From Acidobacteriaceae bacterium (GTDB lineage Bacteria; Acidobacteriota; Terriglobia; Bryobacterales; Bryobacteraceae): a stretch of 64,000 bases of DNA. The position numbers and the translations under genes were made by a program. The stretch lies in assembly GCA_019240475.1 (NCBI GenBank), contig JAFAYI010000019.1, positions 62,001 through 126,000 of the forward strand. The letters are read 5' to 3'. The notes beneath the pieces are model-generated. The model saw nothing but the letters and a program-made list of their open reading frames with translations, was not told the origin of the DNA and searched no databases. Positions 34,143 to 41,904 of the stretch are shown here, in pieces (the first letter of the stretch is position 1; every line of letters begins with the position of its first letter).

Positions 34143-35153
34143 TCAGGCGGTGGCGGCGACGCCTGCTTTAGCGTACCAGGGCTTGGCTGGTTTTATGGCT
34201 TCGTTGACGGCGTTGATATTCTTGACGCCCTGCACGGAGAGCCAATCTTCCAAGGCTTTGGCGCCATCCTTTGCGTAGATCGGAACGCCGTCTTTCCAGG
34301 TGGCGCGCCCGCAGAGGACACCCGAATAGTCGGTGCCCGCTTCGGCGGCCATGTTGAGGGACTCGACGAACTGCGCGTTGTCGACGCCGGCGCTGAGATA
34401 GATGAACGGCTTCCGCGCGACGTCGGCGGCCTTGCGGAAAAACTCGAGAGCCTGTTCGCGGCTGTAGGCGGCTTGACCCTTGTAGACGCTGCTTCCCAGA
34501 ACGAATTCGGCGTTGATGGGCACTTCGACTTTCAACACGTCAATGCGGTATTGAGGCTTGCCGAATTCTTCCATGGACTTGATGACGACGTCGGGCTTGT
34601 TCTTGGCGAACTCCAATCCCTTTTCATCGCCGCCCGCCGGATCGTAGCCGACGAATTCGCAGAAGAAGGGGATCTCGACGGCTTCGCACTCGGCGCCGAC
34701 GCGCTCGATGAAGGCGTGCTTGATGTCGTTGATCTCTTCTTTTTCAAACGGCGAGTAATAGAGCAGGATCTTGACGGCGTCCGCGCCATGGTCCTTGATG
34801 CGCTGGGCGGAGAGGTGAGGGAGCAGATCGGGAAGACGTCCGGGCTTGGTGTTGTCGTAGCCGCTTTCTTCGTAAGCGAGCAGCAGGCCGGCGTTCTTGG
34901 CGCGCGCCTTGGCGGCGGGAAGTCCGAACTCGGGATCGAGAAGAATGGCGCTGGCGTGAGGAGTCAGGACTCGCGCGACGATCTCCTTGAATTCGCTCAT
35001 CATGTCGTCGGAGACCTGGTTTTCGGGCGCGTTTTTCGCCTTGGCGATGGATTTGCGGAGGCTGCCGCGCTGGTCCATCGCGGCGGCGGCTATGACGCCT
35101 TGCTTGTTCGAGAGCGCGTTCAAATGCTTGATTTTGCCTTCGGAAAGCTGCAT
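34143..35153 (-). CDS. lacD: tagatose 1,6-diphosphate aldolase (class I, LacD-like)
   Basis: 336 residues. Family stretches: QGVIAAAAMDQRGSLRKSI (about 18-36), AILLDPEFGLPAAKARAKNAGLLLAYEESGYD (about 69-100), ADAVKILLYYSPFE (about 124-137) and RIDVLKVEVPIN (about 203-214), whose Lys208 is at the position of the Schiff-base lysine Lys205 of streptococcal LacD. GVLCGRATWKDGV is the phosphate-binding end. It cleaves tagatose 1,6-bisphosphate to dihydroxyacetone phosphate and glyceraldehyde 3-phosphate. No other tagatose gene is near. Confidence 0.85.
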   Translation of the reverse strand: MQLSEGKIKHLNALSNKQGVIAAAAMDQRGSLRKSIAKAKNAPENQVSDDMMSEFKEIVARVLTPHASAILLDPEFGLPAAKARAKNAGLLLAYEESGYDNTKPGRLPDLLPHLSAQRIKDHGADAVKILLYYSPFEKEEINDIKHAFIERVGAECEAVEIPFFCEFVGYDPAGGDEKGLEFAKNKPDVVIKSMEEFGKPQYRIDVLKVEVPINAEFVLGSSVYKGQAAYSREQALEFFRKAADVARKPFIYLSAGVDNAQFVESLNMAAEAGTDYSGVLCGRATWKDGVPIYAKDGAKALEDWLSVQGVKNINAVNEAIKPAKPWYAKAGVAATA

Positions 35154-35189
35154 GAGAGGTGACTCCAGAAGCGGGCTGCTTCAGCGCTC

Positions 35190-35195
35190 AGTATA
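35190..35195 (-). promoter_or_regulatory. candidate -10 element for the lacD-ribBA run
   Basis: TATACT on the minus strand, 37 bases upstream of the lacD ATG, in a 79-bp gap that is the first clear gap before the long leftward gene run. No convincing -35 hexamer is 16-18 bases upstream. Confidence 0.3.
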
Positions 35196-35232
35196 ACCTG
35201 CGCACGCTATTCTTAGACGCGGCGGCGGCGCC

Positions 35233-36750
35233 TCAACGCAGCGACGGCAGGCCGACTTTCTTCAGCAACTCGTTGTAATCGGGATCGTTTCGCAGGCTAT
35301 GCAGTTTGAAGTCGATGCGGAGCGCGAGCAGCGCGCTTTCGCGCTGGTCGAAAGCACGATGCAAGTACTCGAAGGCCGCTTGCTTTTCATCCAGCAGCGC
35401 GCAGGTTTGGGCCAACGAGTACGCCTGAACGGCGCCTTCGGCGTACAACCTCCTCTGAGCTTGCAGGATGCTCCTGAACATAGCTGGCGGATTGCCGCTT
35501 CGGAGTCCCTTTTGGGCCGCCTGGGCGACGGCGAGCGCGCCCGTATCGCGCGACAACTGGGCGGCCTTCAGCGCCTCTGAAGCATAGGTCGCGTAATCCT
35601 TATCCGCAAGAGCAATGTCCCTCAAATAACTATGAGTGGAGAGGAATTCCGGGTCAGTAGCCTCAAGCTGTTTGAGCAGCGCGACTGCTTGCTCTTTTCG
35701 ATCCGCATAGAAAAGGATCAAGCCTTTGTCGGCCAGGATGGAAGTAGATGAGGGGTCCAGTTCCTGGGCGCGCTCGATTTCGTCCAGAGATTCGGAAATT
35801 CGCCCAAGGGCGAGCAAGTATGTGGCGTACCAGTGGTGCGCGTTTACGTAATTCGGGTTGAGAACCAGCGCGCGCCGGAACTCGCGGTCCGCTGTGGCCA
35901 CATCCCACAATCCCCAGAAAGAGGCAAAAGCCAGGGCGTTGTGCGCCGCGGGAGAGGAATCGTCCAGAGCGACGGCTTTCTTCGCCGCCGCGCTTGCGCG
36001 GGCGAATGCTTCGCGCGAAGGCATGGAAGTAAATTCGGAGAGGAGGTTGTAACAATCGGCCAGCCCGACATACGCTTGCGCGTAGACCGGATCTCGCACA
36101 ATCGCCTGATTAAAGTAATCGATTGCCTGGTTCAGCCCCTCGGGAGTGCGTTTGTTCCAGTAATATCTGCCTTTCAGATACAAGTCGCGCGCTTCCGGAT
36201 TTGCAGGGCGCGCGAGCCGGGCGGGATCCGTGGCCGTGTGCACCGAGATATAGGCGAGAGCAAGAACGACCGCGCATGCCGCAATTCCCCCCATCACAAT
36301 CGCCCGTATCGAGCGAGCCTTGGAAGGCGCGGACTGTTCGGGGCTCGCATCGGTTTGCTCGTCTGCCGAGGACTCAACCGGCGGCGGTACTCGCCGCTCG
36401 AAATGCGCCGCGTATCCACCTTTAGGCAAAGTGATCACGATTTCGTCAGTCAGCCCCGCTGAGCCGTAGTAGTCCGCTAGCTTGAAACGAAGTTGACGTG
36501 CTTCGACGCGCACTACTGGATCCGCGCGTGGATCGTAGTCGCGGTCGCGATCGAATACTTCGATGCCGATCTGGCGCTCTCTCAGGGTGGTTTGGCGTTC
36601 GATGGAGTGTTCCACGACATAGCGCAGAAAGCGGCTCAATCGGCTGGAGTTCTTGAAAGCATCGCTAGAAAGGATGGCTTCCAATTGACGCACGACCAGT
36701 TCGGAAGGGATGTCGGCGGCAGCCGAATTGTGGGATGTGGTTGCGCTCAC
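35233..36750 (-). CDS. winged-helix / transmembrane / TPR regulator (acidobacterial CadC-like type)
   Basis: About 505 residues from GTG 36750 (a TTG at 36807 gives 524). The cytoplasmic N-terminal domain has NSSRLSRFLRYVVEHS, then RERQIGIEVFDRDRDYDPRADPVVRVEARQLRFKLADYY (about 45-115 by longer numbering) and ITLPKGGYAAHF, a winged-helix pattern widespread in acidobacterial regulators. One transmembrane helix (IRAIVMGGIAACAVVLALAYI) follows. The rest is periplasmic TPRs (about 215-460) with YLKGRYYWNKRTPEGLNQAIDYF. It is divergent from the membrane protein/lipoprotein pair at 36955, which it may control. TATACT overlaps the TTG, arguing for the later start. Confidence 0.75.
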   Translation of the reverse strand: MSATTSHNSAAADIPSELVVRQLEAILSSDAFKNSSRLSRFLRYVVEHSIERQTTLRERQIGIEVFDRDRDYDPRADPVVRVEARQLRFKLADYYGSAGLTDEIVITLPKGGYAAHFERRVPPPVESSADEQTDASPEQSAPSKARSIRAIVMGGIAACAVVLALAYISVHTATDPARLARPANPEARDLYLKGRYYWNKRTPEGLNQAIDYFNQAIVRDPVYAQAYVGLADCYNLLSEFTSMPSREAFARASAAAKKAVALDDSSPAAHNALAFASFWGLWDVATADREFRRALVLNPNYVNAHHWYATYLLALGRISESLDEIERAQELDPSSTSILADKGLILFYADRKEQAVALLKQLEATDPEFLSTHSYLRDIALADKDYATYASEALKAAQLSRDTGALAVAQAAQKGLRSGNPPAMFRSILQAQRRLYAEGAVQAYSLAQTCALLDEKQAAFEYLHRAFDQRESALLALRIDFKLHSLRNDPDYNELLKKVGLPSLR

Positions 36751-36806
36751 GAATTCGAGTAAGAAAGCCGGCAGGGGCCGCGAGTCTGTGTCGGTTTGTA
36801 CCTGCA

Positions 36807-36812
36807 AGTATA
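36807..36812 (-). promoter_or_regulatory. candidate -10 element of the winged-helix/TPR regulator
   Basis: TATACT on the minus strand, in the 204-bp stretch between the divergent starts at 36750 and 36955. It overlaps the alternative TTG start, so only one of the two readings can be right. No clear -35 partner. Confidence 0.25.
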
Positions 36813-36954
36813 CCGTCAGTCGGCAGACATGGGCGAAGTACTGTTGGGCCCATTTCGGCCATAATCGGTGGGTTAACTACCTCAACTCTGGCCTGTAACC
36901 TACTTTCGCGGAAGCACTTTGCCGAGGCATGCTGCGAAACGGCGAGAACAATAC

Positions 36955-38001
36955 ATGTCATCCACACCTTTCGCGGCAGCGGCTCCGAAATATACGTTGT
37001 TCGATTCGAATGCGGTGGCGCTTGCCACGTTGTTCGGCACACCGGCGGCGGGTGGGTCCTTAATGGCCCTCAACTATCGCCGGCTCGGCCAGGGCTCTAA
37101 GGGGGCGATGACGCTGATCGTTACGATCGTGGTCGCGGCGCTAGCCATACTGATCACCTGGAATCTTCCGAGAGGCGTCACGACAACGCTCGGGCTTGGG
37201 CTTCTGCTCGGGACTCGCTGGTCGGCTCGCTCGTTACAGGGCCAGGCGGTGAAGGATCATACGGACCGCGGAGGACGGCTGGGTTCGAAGGGCGGCGCGT
37301 TTGTATTCGGACTGGCGATCTTCGGCGCGATTTTCATTTGTGCTTTGATCGGTTTTCGACTGGCGCGCGATCCTTCGATCACGATCGGCGCTAACGACGA
37401 GATTTCCTACTCGGGCACGGCTACCAAATCCGATGCGCGAGCGCTCGGCAACAGCCTTAAGCAGATCGGCTACCTGAAAGACCGAGGCGTAAGCGTCTCG
37501 CTGGCGAAGGGAACCGAAGGAGCGATTGTGTCTTTCGTCGTCAAACGAGACGCCTGGAAGGATCCGAACGTCGTTTCGCAATTCGAAGAAATCGGGCGCG
37601 AGGTCGCTCCGGCGGTGGGAGGGTTTCCCATACGCGTTCGGTTGCTGAATACCGACCGCGAAGTCCAGGAGGAATCCGGCGTCGGCAAGGCGCCGTTCGG
37701 CAAAGACGACGTCTACTATGCCGGCGCGGCGCGGGAAAAAGATGCCCGAGCACTCGGCAAGGCATTGACTTCCGCAGGCTTTTTCGAGAACCGCGGCGCC
37801 GATGTTTTTCTGGCAAGACACCGCGACGGCGTGGCGCTCTCCTTCGTAGTCGGACAAGCCGTTTGGGACAACCCCGCGCTGGTCAGTCAATTCGAGAAGA
37901 TCGTCCGGCAAGCGGCGCCCTCCGTGGGTGGGCTTCCGGTCAAGCTTCGCCTGGTGAACACCTCGCTTGAAGCGAAAAAAGTCGAGGAGATTACTCAATG
38001 A
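36955..38001 (+). CDS. membrane protein with a duplicated C-terminal domain of unknown family
   Basis: 348 residues from ATG 36955 (ATG 36919 is also in frame). A soluble N-terminus with FDSNAVALATLFGTPAAGG and LMALNYRRLG precedes hydrophobic helices at about 51-69, 74-88 and 113-135. The C-terminal half holds two similar copies, about 146-233 and 249-336: each has D-E/D-x-x-Y-x-G-x-A-x-x-x-D-ARALG, then a D/N-RG-x-x-V-x-LA, SFVV, VSQFE-x-I, and A-P-x-VGG-x-P-(I/V)-x-(V/L)-RL. I do not recognise the domain. It is translationally coupled to the next gene. Confidence 0.65.
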   Translation: MSSTPFAAAAPKYTLFDSNAVALATLFGTPAAGGSLMALNYRRLGQGSKGAMTLIVTIVVAALAILITWNLPRGVTTTLGLGLLLGTRWSARSLQGQAVKDHTDRGGRLGSKGGAFVFGLAIFGAIFICALIGFRLARDPSITIGANDEISYSGTATKSDARALGNSLKQIGYLKDRGVSVSLAKGTEGAIVSFVVKRDAWKDPNVVSQFEEIGREVAPAVGGFPIRVRLLNTDREVQEESGVGKAPFGKDDVYYAGAAREKDARALGKALTSAGFFENRGADVFLARHRDGVALSFVVGQAVWDNPALVSQFEKIVRQAAPSVGGLPVKLRLVNTSLEAKKVEEITQ

Positions 38002-39209
38002 GCAAGCCAAAGGTTTTGGCGAAGCTGCTGGGGGTTGCGGCCGCCCTGCTCGGAGTGTTCAGCATCGGTGGTTGCTTCGTCCCGACGGTGTACGCGAAGG
38101 GGAGCAGCGGAACAAGGACGGTCGAAATCAACGACTCCGCGTTGAACATGAACGCTTTCACGCTCAAGATCCCCGCCGATTGGAAGTTCGTCGGCATGAT
38201 TCTGCGGCCGCATGGCTGCTACGCTCCGATGGTTCCCGCCGATGGCATGAGCTATTCGGCGGTGGCGCCCGATGGCGTGAATGCAGTTATGCAGTTGCCG
38301 GGCGCCCACTGGGCGTGGTCAAGCGACGGCACAAGCCCGGAGGGCCGCCAATGCGCGCCTATCGCGATCGACTCCGCCACCGCTTTCCTTCTGAACATCG
38401 CAGTGCCGCACATCCATCCCACGGCGCGAATTATTGGCATCCAACCCCTCTCGGCTCAGGACCAGCAGGGCCTGGAGGAGGCGCGCCGCCGCCAAGCATC
38501 AATGGACATGAATAACGGGCAGTTGCATATGCGTAACCTGGCCGATCTTGGGAAGGTTCGGATAGAGTACGTGCTCGACGGGAAATTCGTGCAGGAACAG
38601 CTCAGCACGTTCGTCACATGCATGGTCAACGATCAGCCCGCTTTTCCGGCGCTTCACCGGCCAGCCCGCTCCGTTGCTACCTGCCAGGCGCACGGCATTT
38701 GGATCAGGCGCGCTCCCAAAGGCGGGCTCGATCGACTCCTGGAGCAGCTCGCCGCCCTTCAGCCAGGTCCTCCGCAGATCAATCGCCAATGGGACCAGGA
38801 GGTCTCACAGCGGATGAAAGCCGCATTCGCGCAGTATCAAGCGGCGCAGGACCGGCAATTCCAATCCATTCAGCAACACTACAGGCAAGTGACCGCGAAC
38901 ATGATCGCCAACGGGCAGCGTTTCAACGACAATTTAGTGCAAACGGCGCAACACGCGATGGCGGCAGATCGCGCTCAGCAGGCCGCAATCGACCACGCCG
39001 CCCACCTGCAAGTTTTGGATTCTCTAAATCGTCAGGATTTCGTCGATCCTCAAACGGGGAAAAAGATCGAGACATCCAATCAATACATGCACAATTGGAT
39101 TTCGACCGACAAGAGCGAGGTGGTGCTTAGCAACGATTCGACATTCGACCCGAACGGAGTGGTAGATCCAATTCGCGAAGGTTGGACCGAACTGATTCCT
39201 GTCTCCTAG
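37998..39209 (+). CDS. probable lipoprotein of unknown function
   Basis: 403 residues; ATG overlaps the upstream TGA (ATGA) and follows GAGGAGA by 7-8 bases. Signal peptide LGVAAALLGVFSIGGC with a lipobox-like IGGC predicts a lipid anchor at Cys26. The middle (about 40-250) is a folded domain with AFTLKIPADWKFVGMILRP and several Cys (74, 118, 209, 228). Residues about 265-345 form a Gln/Ala-rich amphipathic coiled coil (QYQAAQDRQFQSIQQHYRQV). It ends with a small domain WISTDKSEVVLSNDSTFDPN. Not recognised. It likely works with the coupled membrane protein in the envelope. Confidence 0.65.
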   Translation: MSKPKVLAKLLGVAAALLGVFSIGGCFVPTVYAKGSSGTRTVEINDSALNMNAFTLKIPADWKFVGMILRPHGCYAPMVPADGMSYSAVAPDGVNAVMQLPGAHWAWSSDGTSPEGRQCAPIAIDSATAFLLNIAVPHIHPTARIIGIQPLSAQDQQGLEEARRRQASMDMNNGQLHMRNLADLGKVRIEYVLDGKFVQEQLSTFVTCMVNDQPAFPALHRPARSVATCQAHGIWIRRAPKGGLDRLLEQLAALQPGPPQINRQWDQEVSQRMKAAFAQYQAAQDRQFQSIQQHYRQVTANMIANGQRFNDNLVQTAQHAMAADRAQQAAIDHAAHLQVLDSLNRQDFVDPQTGKKIETSNQYMHNWISTDKSEVVLSNDSTFDPNGVVDPIREGWTELIPVS

Positions 39210-39223
39210 AACGAGAGGCGCAA

Positions 39224-39784
39224 TCAGAACCAGCCGCCGGATGGCTCGAAGCCATTGAGGCGCAGATACGTGACGAGATTGCCGTAATGCAAGGCGTCAT
39301 GACTGGGGAGCTGCGTCAAGATGAACATCTTGTTCGTCTTGCGGCCCCAGAAGTCCGCCGGGTCATTGAGGCGCGCATCGTTGAACCCGGCGTATGCGTC
39401 ATCGCAGTAGGAGAACGCCGCTTTGAGGTAGGCCATGATCTCGGCTTTCGAAACCTTGCCCGTAGCAGGAGCGGGGGGCGCATCACCCTTGACGTTAGAA
39501 CACAAATAGTACGATATGTCCCCTATATGAATCAGGATCTCGGCAAACGAGCGAACGTCCTTAGTCGGCCGATAGCTGAACTTGGATTCCGGCATCGCAT
39601 CCGCCGACTTGACGATCTTGTCCTGCATGTTGGCGCGAAAAATAGATAAGGTCTTTGTCAGCGGATTCGGCGGAGTGGGCGCACTGGGGAAGTCCGGGGA
39701 GATTTGGGCATTGGCCAAACAGGCAAAGAGCGAAACAGACGCGACTCCAATAGGAAACACCACGCGCCGGATGGATTGAAACAT
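39224..39784 (-). CDS. secreted DinB-family protein
   Basis: 186 residues from ATG 39784, with GGGAGGA upstream. Signal peptide MFQSIRRVVFPIGVASVSLFACLANAQ. The mature part is the four-helix DinB fold: KTLSIFRANMQDKIVKSADAMPESKFSYRPTKDVRSFAEILIHIGDISYYL (about 42-95), then FILTQLPSHDALHYGNLVTYLRLNG (about 155-180). The metal-binding His (HIGD; HDALHYG) are in place. DinB-like proteins are putative metal-dependent thiol-transferase relatives. Convergent with the lipoprotein gene. Confidence 0.85.
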   Translation of the reverse strand: MFQSIRRVVFPIGVASVSLFACLANAQISPDFPSAPTPPNPLTKTLSIFRANMQDKIVKSADAMPESKFSYRPTKDVRSFAEILIHIGDISYYLCSNVKGDAPPAPATGKVSKAEIMAYLKAAFSYCDDAYAGFNDARLNDPADFWGRKTNKMFILTQLPSHDALHYGNLVTYLRLNGFEPSGGWF

Positions 39785-40038
39785 TTTAGAATCCTCCCAA
39801 TCTGTTGCAGGTCTTGCGAATCGCCAACCGCCGATCCTGGCAAGGGTTGGCAATCGGCGCATTCCTTAGGGCAGGTATTCTTCCGATTTTCGCTACGTTC
39901 AAGTCGCTGTGCCGACTCACCTTTAGCGCTTTGTCGGGCGTGAGACTGTTCACCAGGTGTCCACTCGCAAGAAGAATCATCGCGAAATCGAACACTTATC
40001 GGTGGTTCGAATCCAAAGATTCGGCGGCGAGAGGACAG
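39785..40038. other. intergenic stretch without a supported gene
   Basis: 254 bp between the DinB start and the end of the small gene at 40039. It contains the hairpin GCCAACC with GGTTGGC (roughly 39820-39853) and a GGTTCGAATCC stretch that mimics a tRNA T-arm but has no cloverleaf. It must hold the promoter of the DinB gene. No open frame shows coding character. Confidence 0.4.
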
Positions 40039-40332
40039 CTAGTTGGGTTTGATGTGCACCAGCAGATGTTCGTCCATGATCGTCGTATAAGGGAATTCGT
40101 CCCGCATATGTTCCTCGAGCGTTTGCATCAGGCGGAAACCAGCGGAGTTCTCCAGTCCGCTTTCCCGCTTGCTGGGATCGAGGCCCAGATGAGCGCATAC
40201 GCGAACAAACAATTCATTCAATGCACGCTCGGTTTGTTGGCCCTGACCCCGAACGCCCGAGAGCAAAGACGGGAGTTGAGTCGCGATCTCATCGCAGAAC
40301 TTTTCGAATTGATCCCGGGTAATCGTGGACAT
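40039..40332 (-). CDS. small cytoplasmic protein, unknown
   Basis: 97 residues, helical and charged, with no motif that I recognise: ITRDQFEKFCDEIATQLPSLL, LNELFVRVCAHLGLDPSK, FRLMQTLEEHMRDEFPYTTIMDEHLL. It starts 6 bp after the Crp/Fnr-type gene and is probably co-transcribed with it. Confidence 0.6.
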   Translation of the reverse strand: MSTITRDQFEKFCDEIATQLPSLLSGVRGQGQQTERALNELFVRVCAHLGLDPSKRESGLENSAGFRLMQTLEEHMRDEFPYTTIMDEHLLVHIKPN

Positions 40333-40338
40333 TGCGGA

Positions 40339-41067
40339 CTAGACCTGGTGCTGTTCTTCCCTGGGAAGCAGCAAGCGGTTGTACTCCTCGCGCAAGACGC
40401 GGTAACACTCGCACGCAGCGCTTGTTAGTCCATGCCTGTCTTTGATGCGAATGAGGCCGCGAGAGTATTCAATGTAGCCTGCCTTCTGAAACTTCGATGC
40501 GATCTCTGACACGGTGGCGCGCCGCACGCCGAGCATTTGACAGAGAAACTCCTGGGTGAGAGGGAACTCGTCCGAGTCGACGCGATCGCGGCTCATCAAC
40601 AACCATCGCGCGCAGCGCTGTTCCACCGAGTGACGGCTGTTGCAGGCTCCGCCTTGCGCGAGTTGGACCATGAGCGTCTGCAAATAGCGTTGAAGCGTGG
40701 CAAAAAATGCGCCGTTTCCGTTCAACGCCGAGCGGAAATCTTCGGCGCCAAGCACCAGGCAATCGCCGGGTATTTGACAATACGCACGGTGCGGCATTGT
40801 ATCGGTCCCGAGCAGCAGCGCAATGCCCAACATCCCTTCATGGCCCATGGTGGCAACCTCAACATAGTTTTCTCCGTCCGTCCGGGTCAGCATGGAAAGA
40901 ACGCAGCTTACGGGGAAGTAGGCGCGCTCAATGGGCCGTTGCTCAACGAGGAGAAGTTGTTTTATTACGAGGTACTCTCGCTCGCATTTCGCCAGAACGT
41001 CATTTCTGTCCTGCGATGGGAGCGCATCAAGCAAGCGGTTTCCGGTTGGATTGGAGTCAGTAGGCAT
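40339..41067 (-). CDS. Crp/Fnr-family transcriptional regulator
   Basis: 242 residues from ATG 41067. Residues about 20-130 form a cyclic-nucleotide-binding-like beta-roll (IERAYFPVSCVLSMLTRTDGENYVEVATMGHEGMLGI). Residues about 155-225 form the winged helix, with QRCARWLLMSRDRV and LTQEFLCQMLGVRRATVSEIASKFQKAGYIEYSRGLIRIKDRHGL. There is no N-terminal Cys cluster, so it is not an oxygen-sensing Fe-S FNR. The ligand is unknown, since cAMP phosphate-loop residues are not evident. It is divergent from a CheB-type gene across a near-palindrome and upstream of a small gene. Confidence 0.88.
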   Translation of the reverse strand: MPTDSNPTGNRLLDALPSQDRNDVLAKCEREYLVIKQLLLVEQRPIERAYFPVSCVLSMLTRTDGENYVEVATMGHEGMLGIALLLGTDTMPHRAYCQIPGDCLVLGAEDFRSALNGNGAFFATLQRYLQTLMVQLAQGGACNSRHSVEQRCARWLLMSRDRVDSDEFPLTQEFLCQMLGVRRATVSEIASKFQKAGYIEYSRGLIRIKDRHGLTSAACECYRVLREEYNRLLLPREEQHQV

Positions 41068-41133
41068 AGGCCGGAGCGTCGCAATCGTGAGACGTGCGCT
41101 CGCGTCAGGCGACACACTGGACGATATACTTGG

Positions 41134-41159
41134 GTATATGTACGGTACCGTGCATACAC
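41134..41159. promoter_or_regulatory. 26-bp near-perfect palindrome, candidate operator
   Basis: Left arm GTATATGTACGGT and right arm ACCGTGCATACAC agree at 11 of 13 positions when one is reverse-complemented, with the centre CGGTACCG fully symmetric. It lies 66 bp before the start of the Crp/Fnr-type gene and 13 bp before the CheB-like GTG. A dimeric regulator such as the adjacent Crp/Fnr protein could bind here. Confidence 0.55.
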
Positions 41160-41172
41160 GTGGAAAGATAGC

Positions 41173-41850
41173 GTGATTGGCATTGTTGCCTCGGCTGGCG
41201 GCGTGAAGACGCTTTCGTGCTTTTTAGCTCAAATCCCCGCGGCATTCCCAGCGCCTATTCTGATCGCGCAGCACCTGGCTCGAAATCGGAAGAGCCATCT
41301 AATCGAAGTGCTACAGCGGTCCAGCCGGCTGCCGGTCGTCTGGGCCGAGAATGGGATGCCGATCAGCGGCGCCACCGTGTATTTAGCGCCGGCGGATCAT
41401 TACGTCTCCGTTGAAGGTAGAACGCTCCTGGTGCGCTCTGCGCCTCCGGGCGAGCGCTCTAAGAATGTGGGCAACGTTCTGTTGCGAAGCTTAGCCGCGG
41501 CTTATGGCCGAAAGGCGCTCGCGGTCGTGCTGACGGGGTGCCTTTCCGATGGCGCGGCCGGCGCCCGAGTAATCTCGGAACGCGGAGGAAGAGTATTTGT
41601 CCAGTCCCCTGAAAGCTGCGATTACTCGGATATGCCGATTGCTTCTCTGAAGACGGGCACGGTAGATTTCGCTTTGCCCATCGGGGTCTTGGCGGCGGCT
41701 GTTACGGCATTCACGATGGCGCCGGGCGCGAGGGCGCTTTTCACTGTCGGGAACGAATATCGCGTTGCCATGGCAAGAGAACAGATGCGCCTTTCAGGTT
41801 ATGACGACTCTGCTCCTCGTCTCTCGCAGGGGAAGGCGTTCGGGATATGA
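41173..41850 (+). CDS. stand-alone CheB-type methylesterase domain protein
   Basis: 225 residues from GTG 41173, with GGAAAG 6 bases upstream. It is a CheB catalytic domain without a receiver domain. The triad is in place: GIVASAGGVKTL (Ser at about 8), LIAQHLARNRKSHL (His at about 35) and LTGCLSDGAAGARVI (Asp at about 126); active CheB reads TG-x-G-x-DGA here, so TGCLSDGA is slightly different. CheB removes methyl esters from chemoreceptor glutamates. Without a receiver it may act elsewhere, for example with a fused CheR-type partner not in the window. Confidence 0.8.
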   Translation: MIGIVASAGGVKTLSCFLAQIPAAFPAPILIAQHLARNRKSHLIEVLQRSSRLPVVWAENGMPISGATVYLAPADHYVSVEGRTLLVRSAPPGERSKNVGNVLLRSLAAAYGRKALAVVLTGCLSDGAAGARVISERGGRVFVQSPESCDYSDMPIASLKTGTVDFALPIGVLAAAVTAFTMAPGARALFTVGNEYRVAMAREQMRLSGYDDSAPRLSQGKAFGI

Positions 41851-41904
41851 ACGGCTCAGGCGCCTGGCGACTCGCCGCCGCGGCTCCTGCAATGGCGGCT
41901 TGCG

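Noticed and set aside
39995-40035. tRNA-like T-arm GGTTCGAATCC
   Set aside because: The flanking bases pair for only three positions, and no acceptor, D or anticodon arm fits around it.
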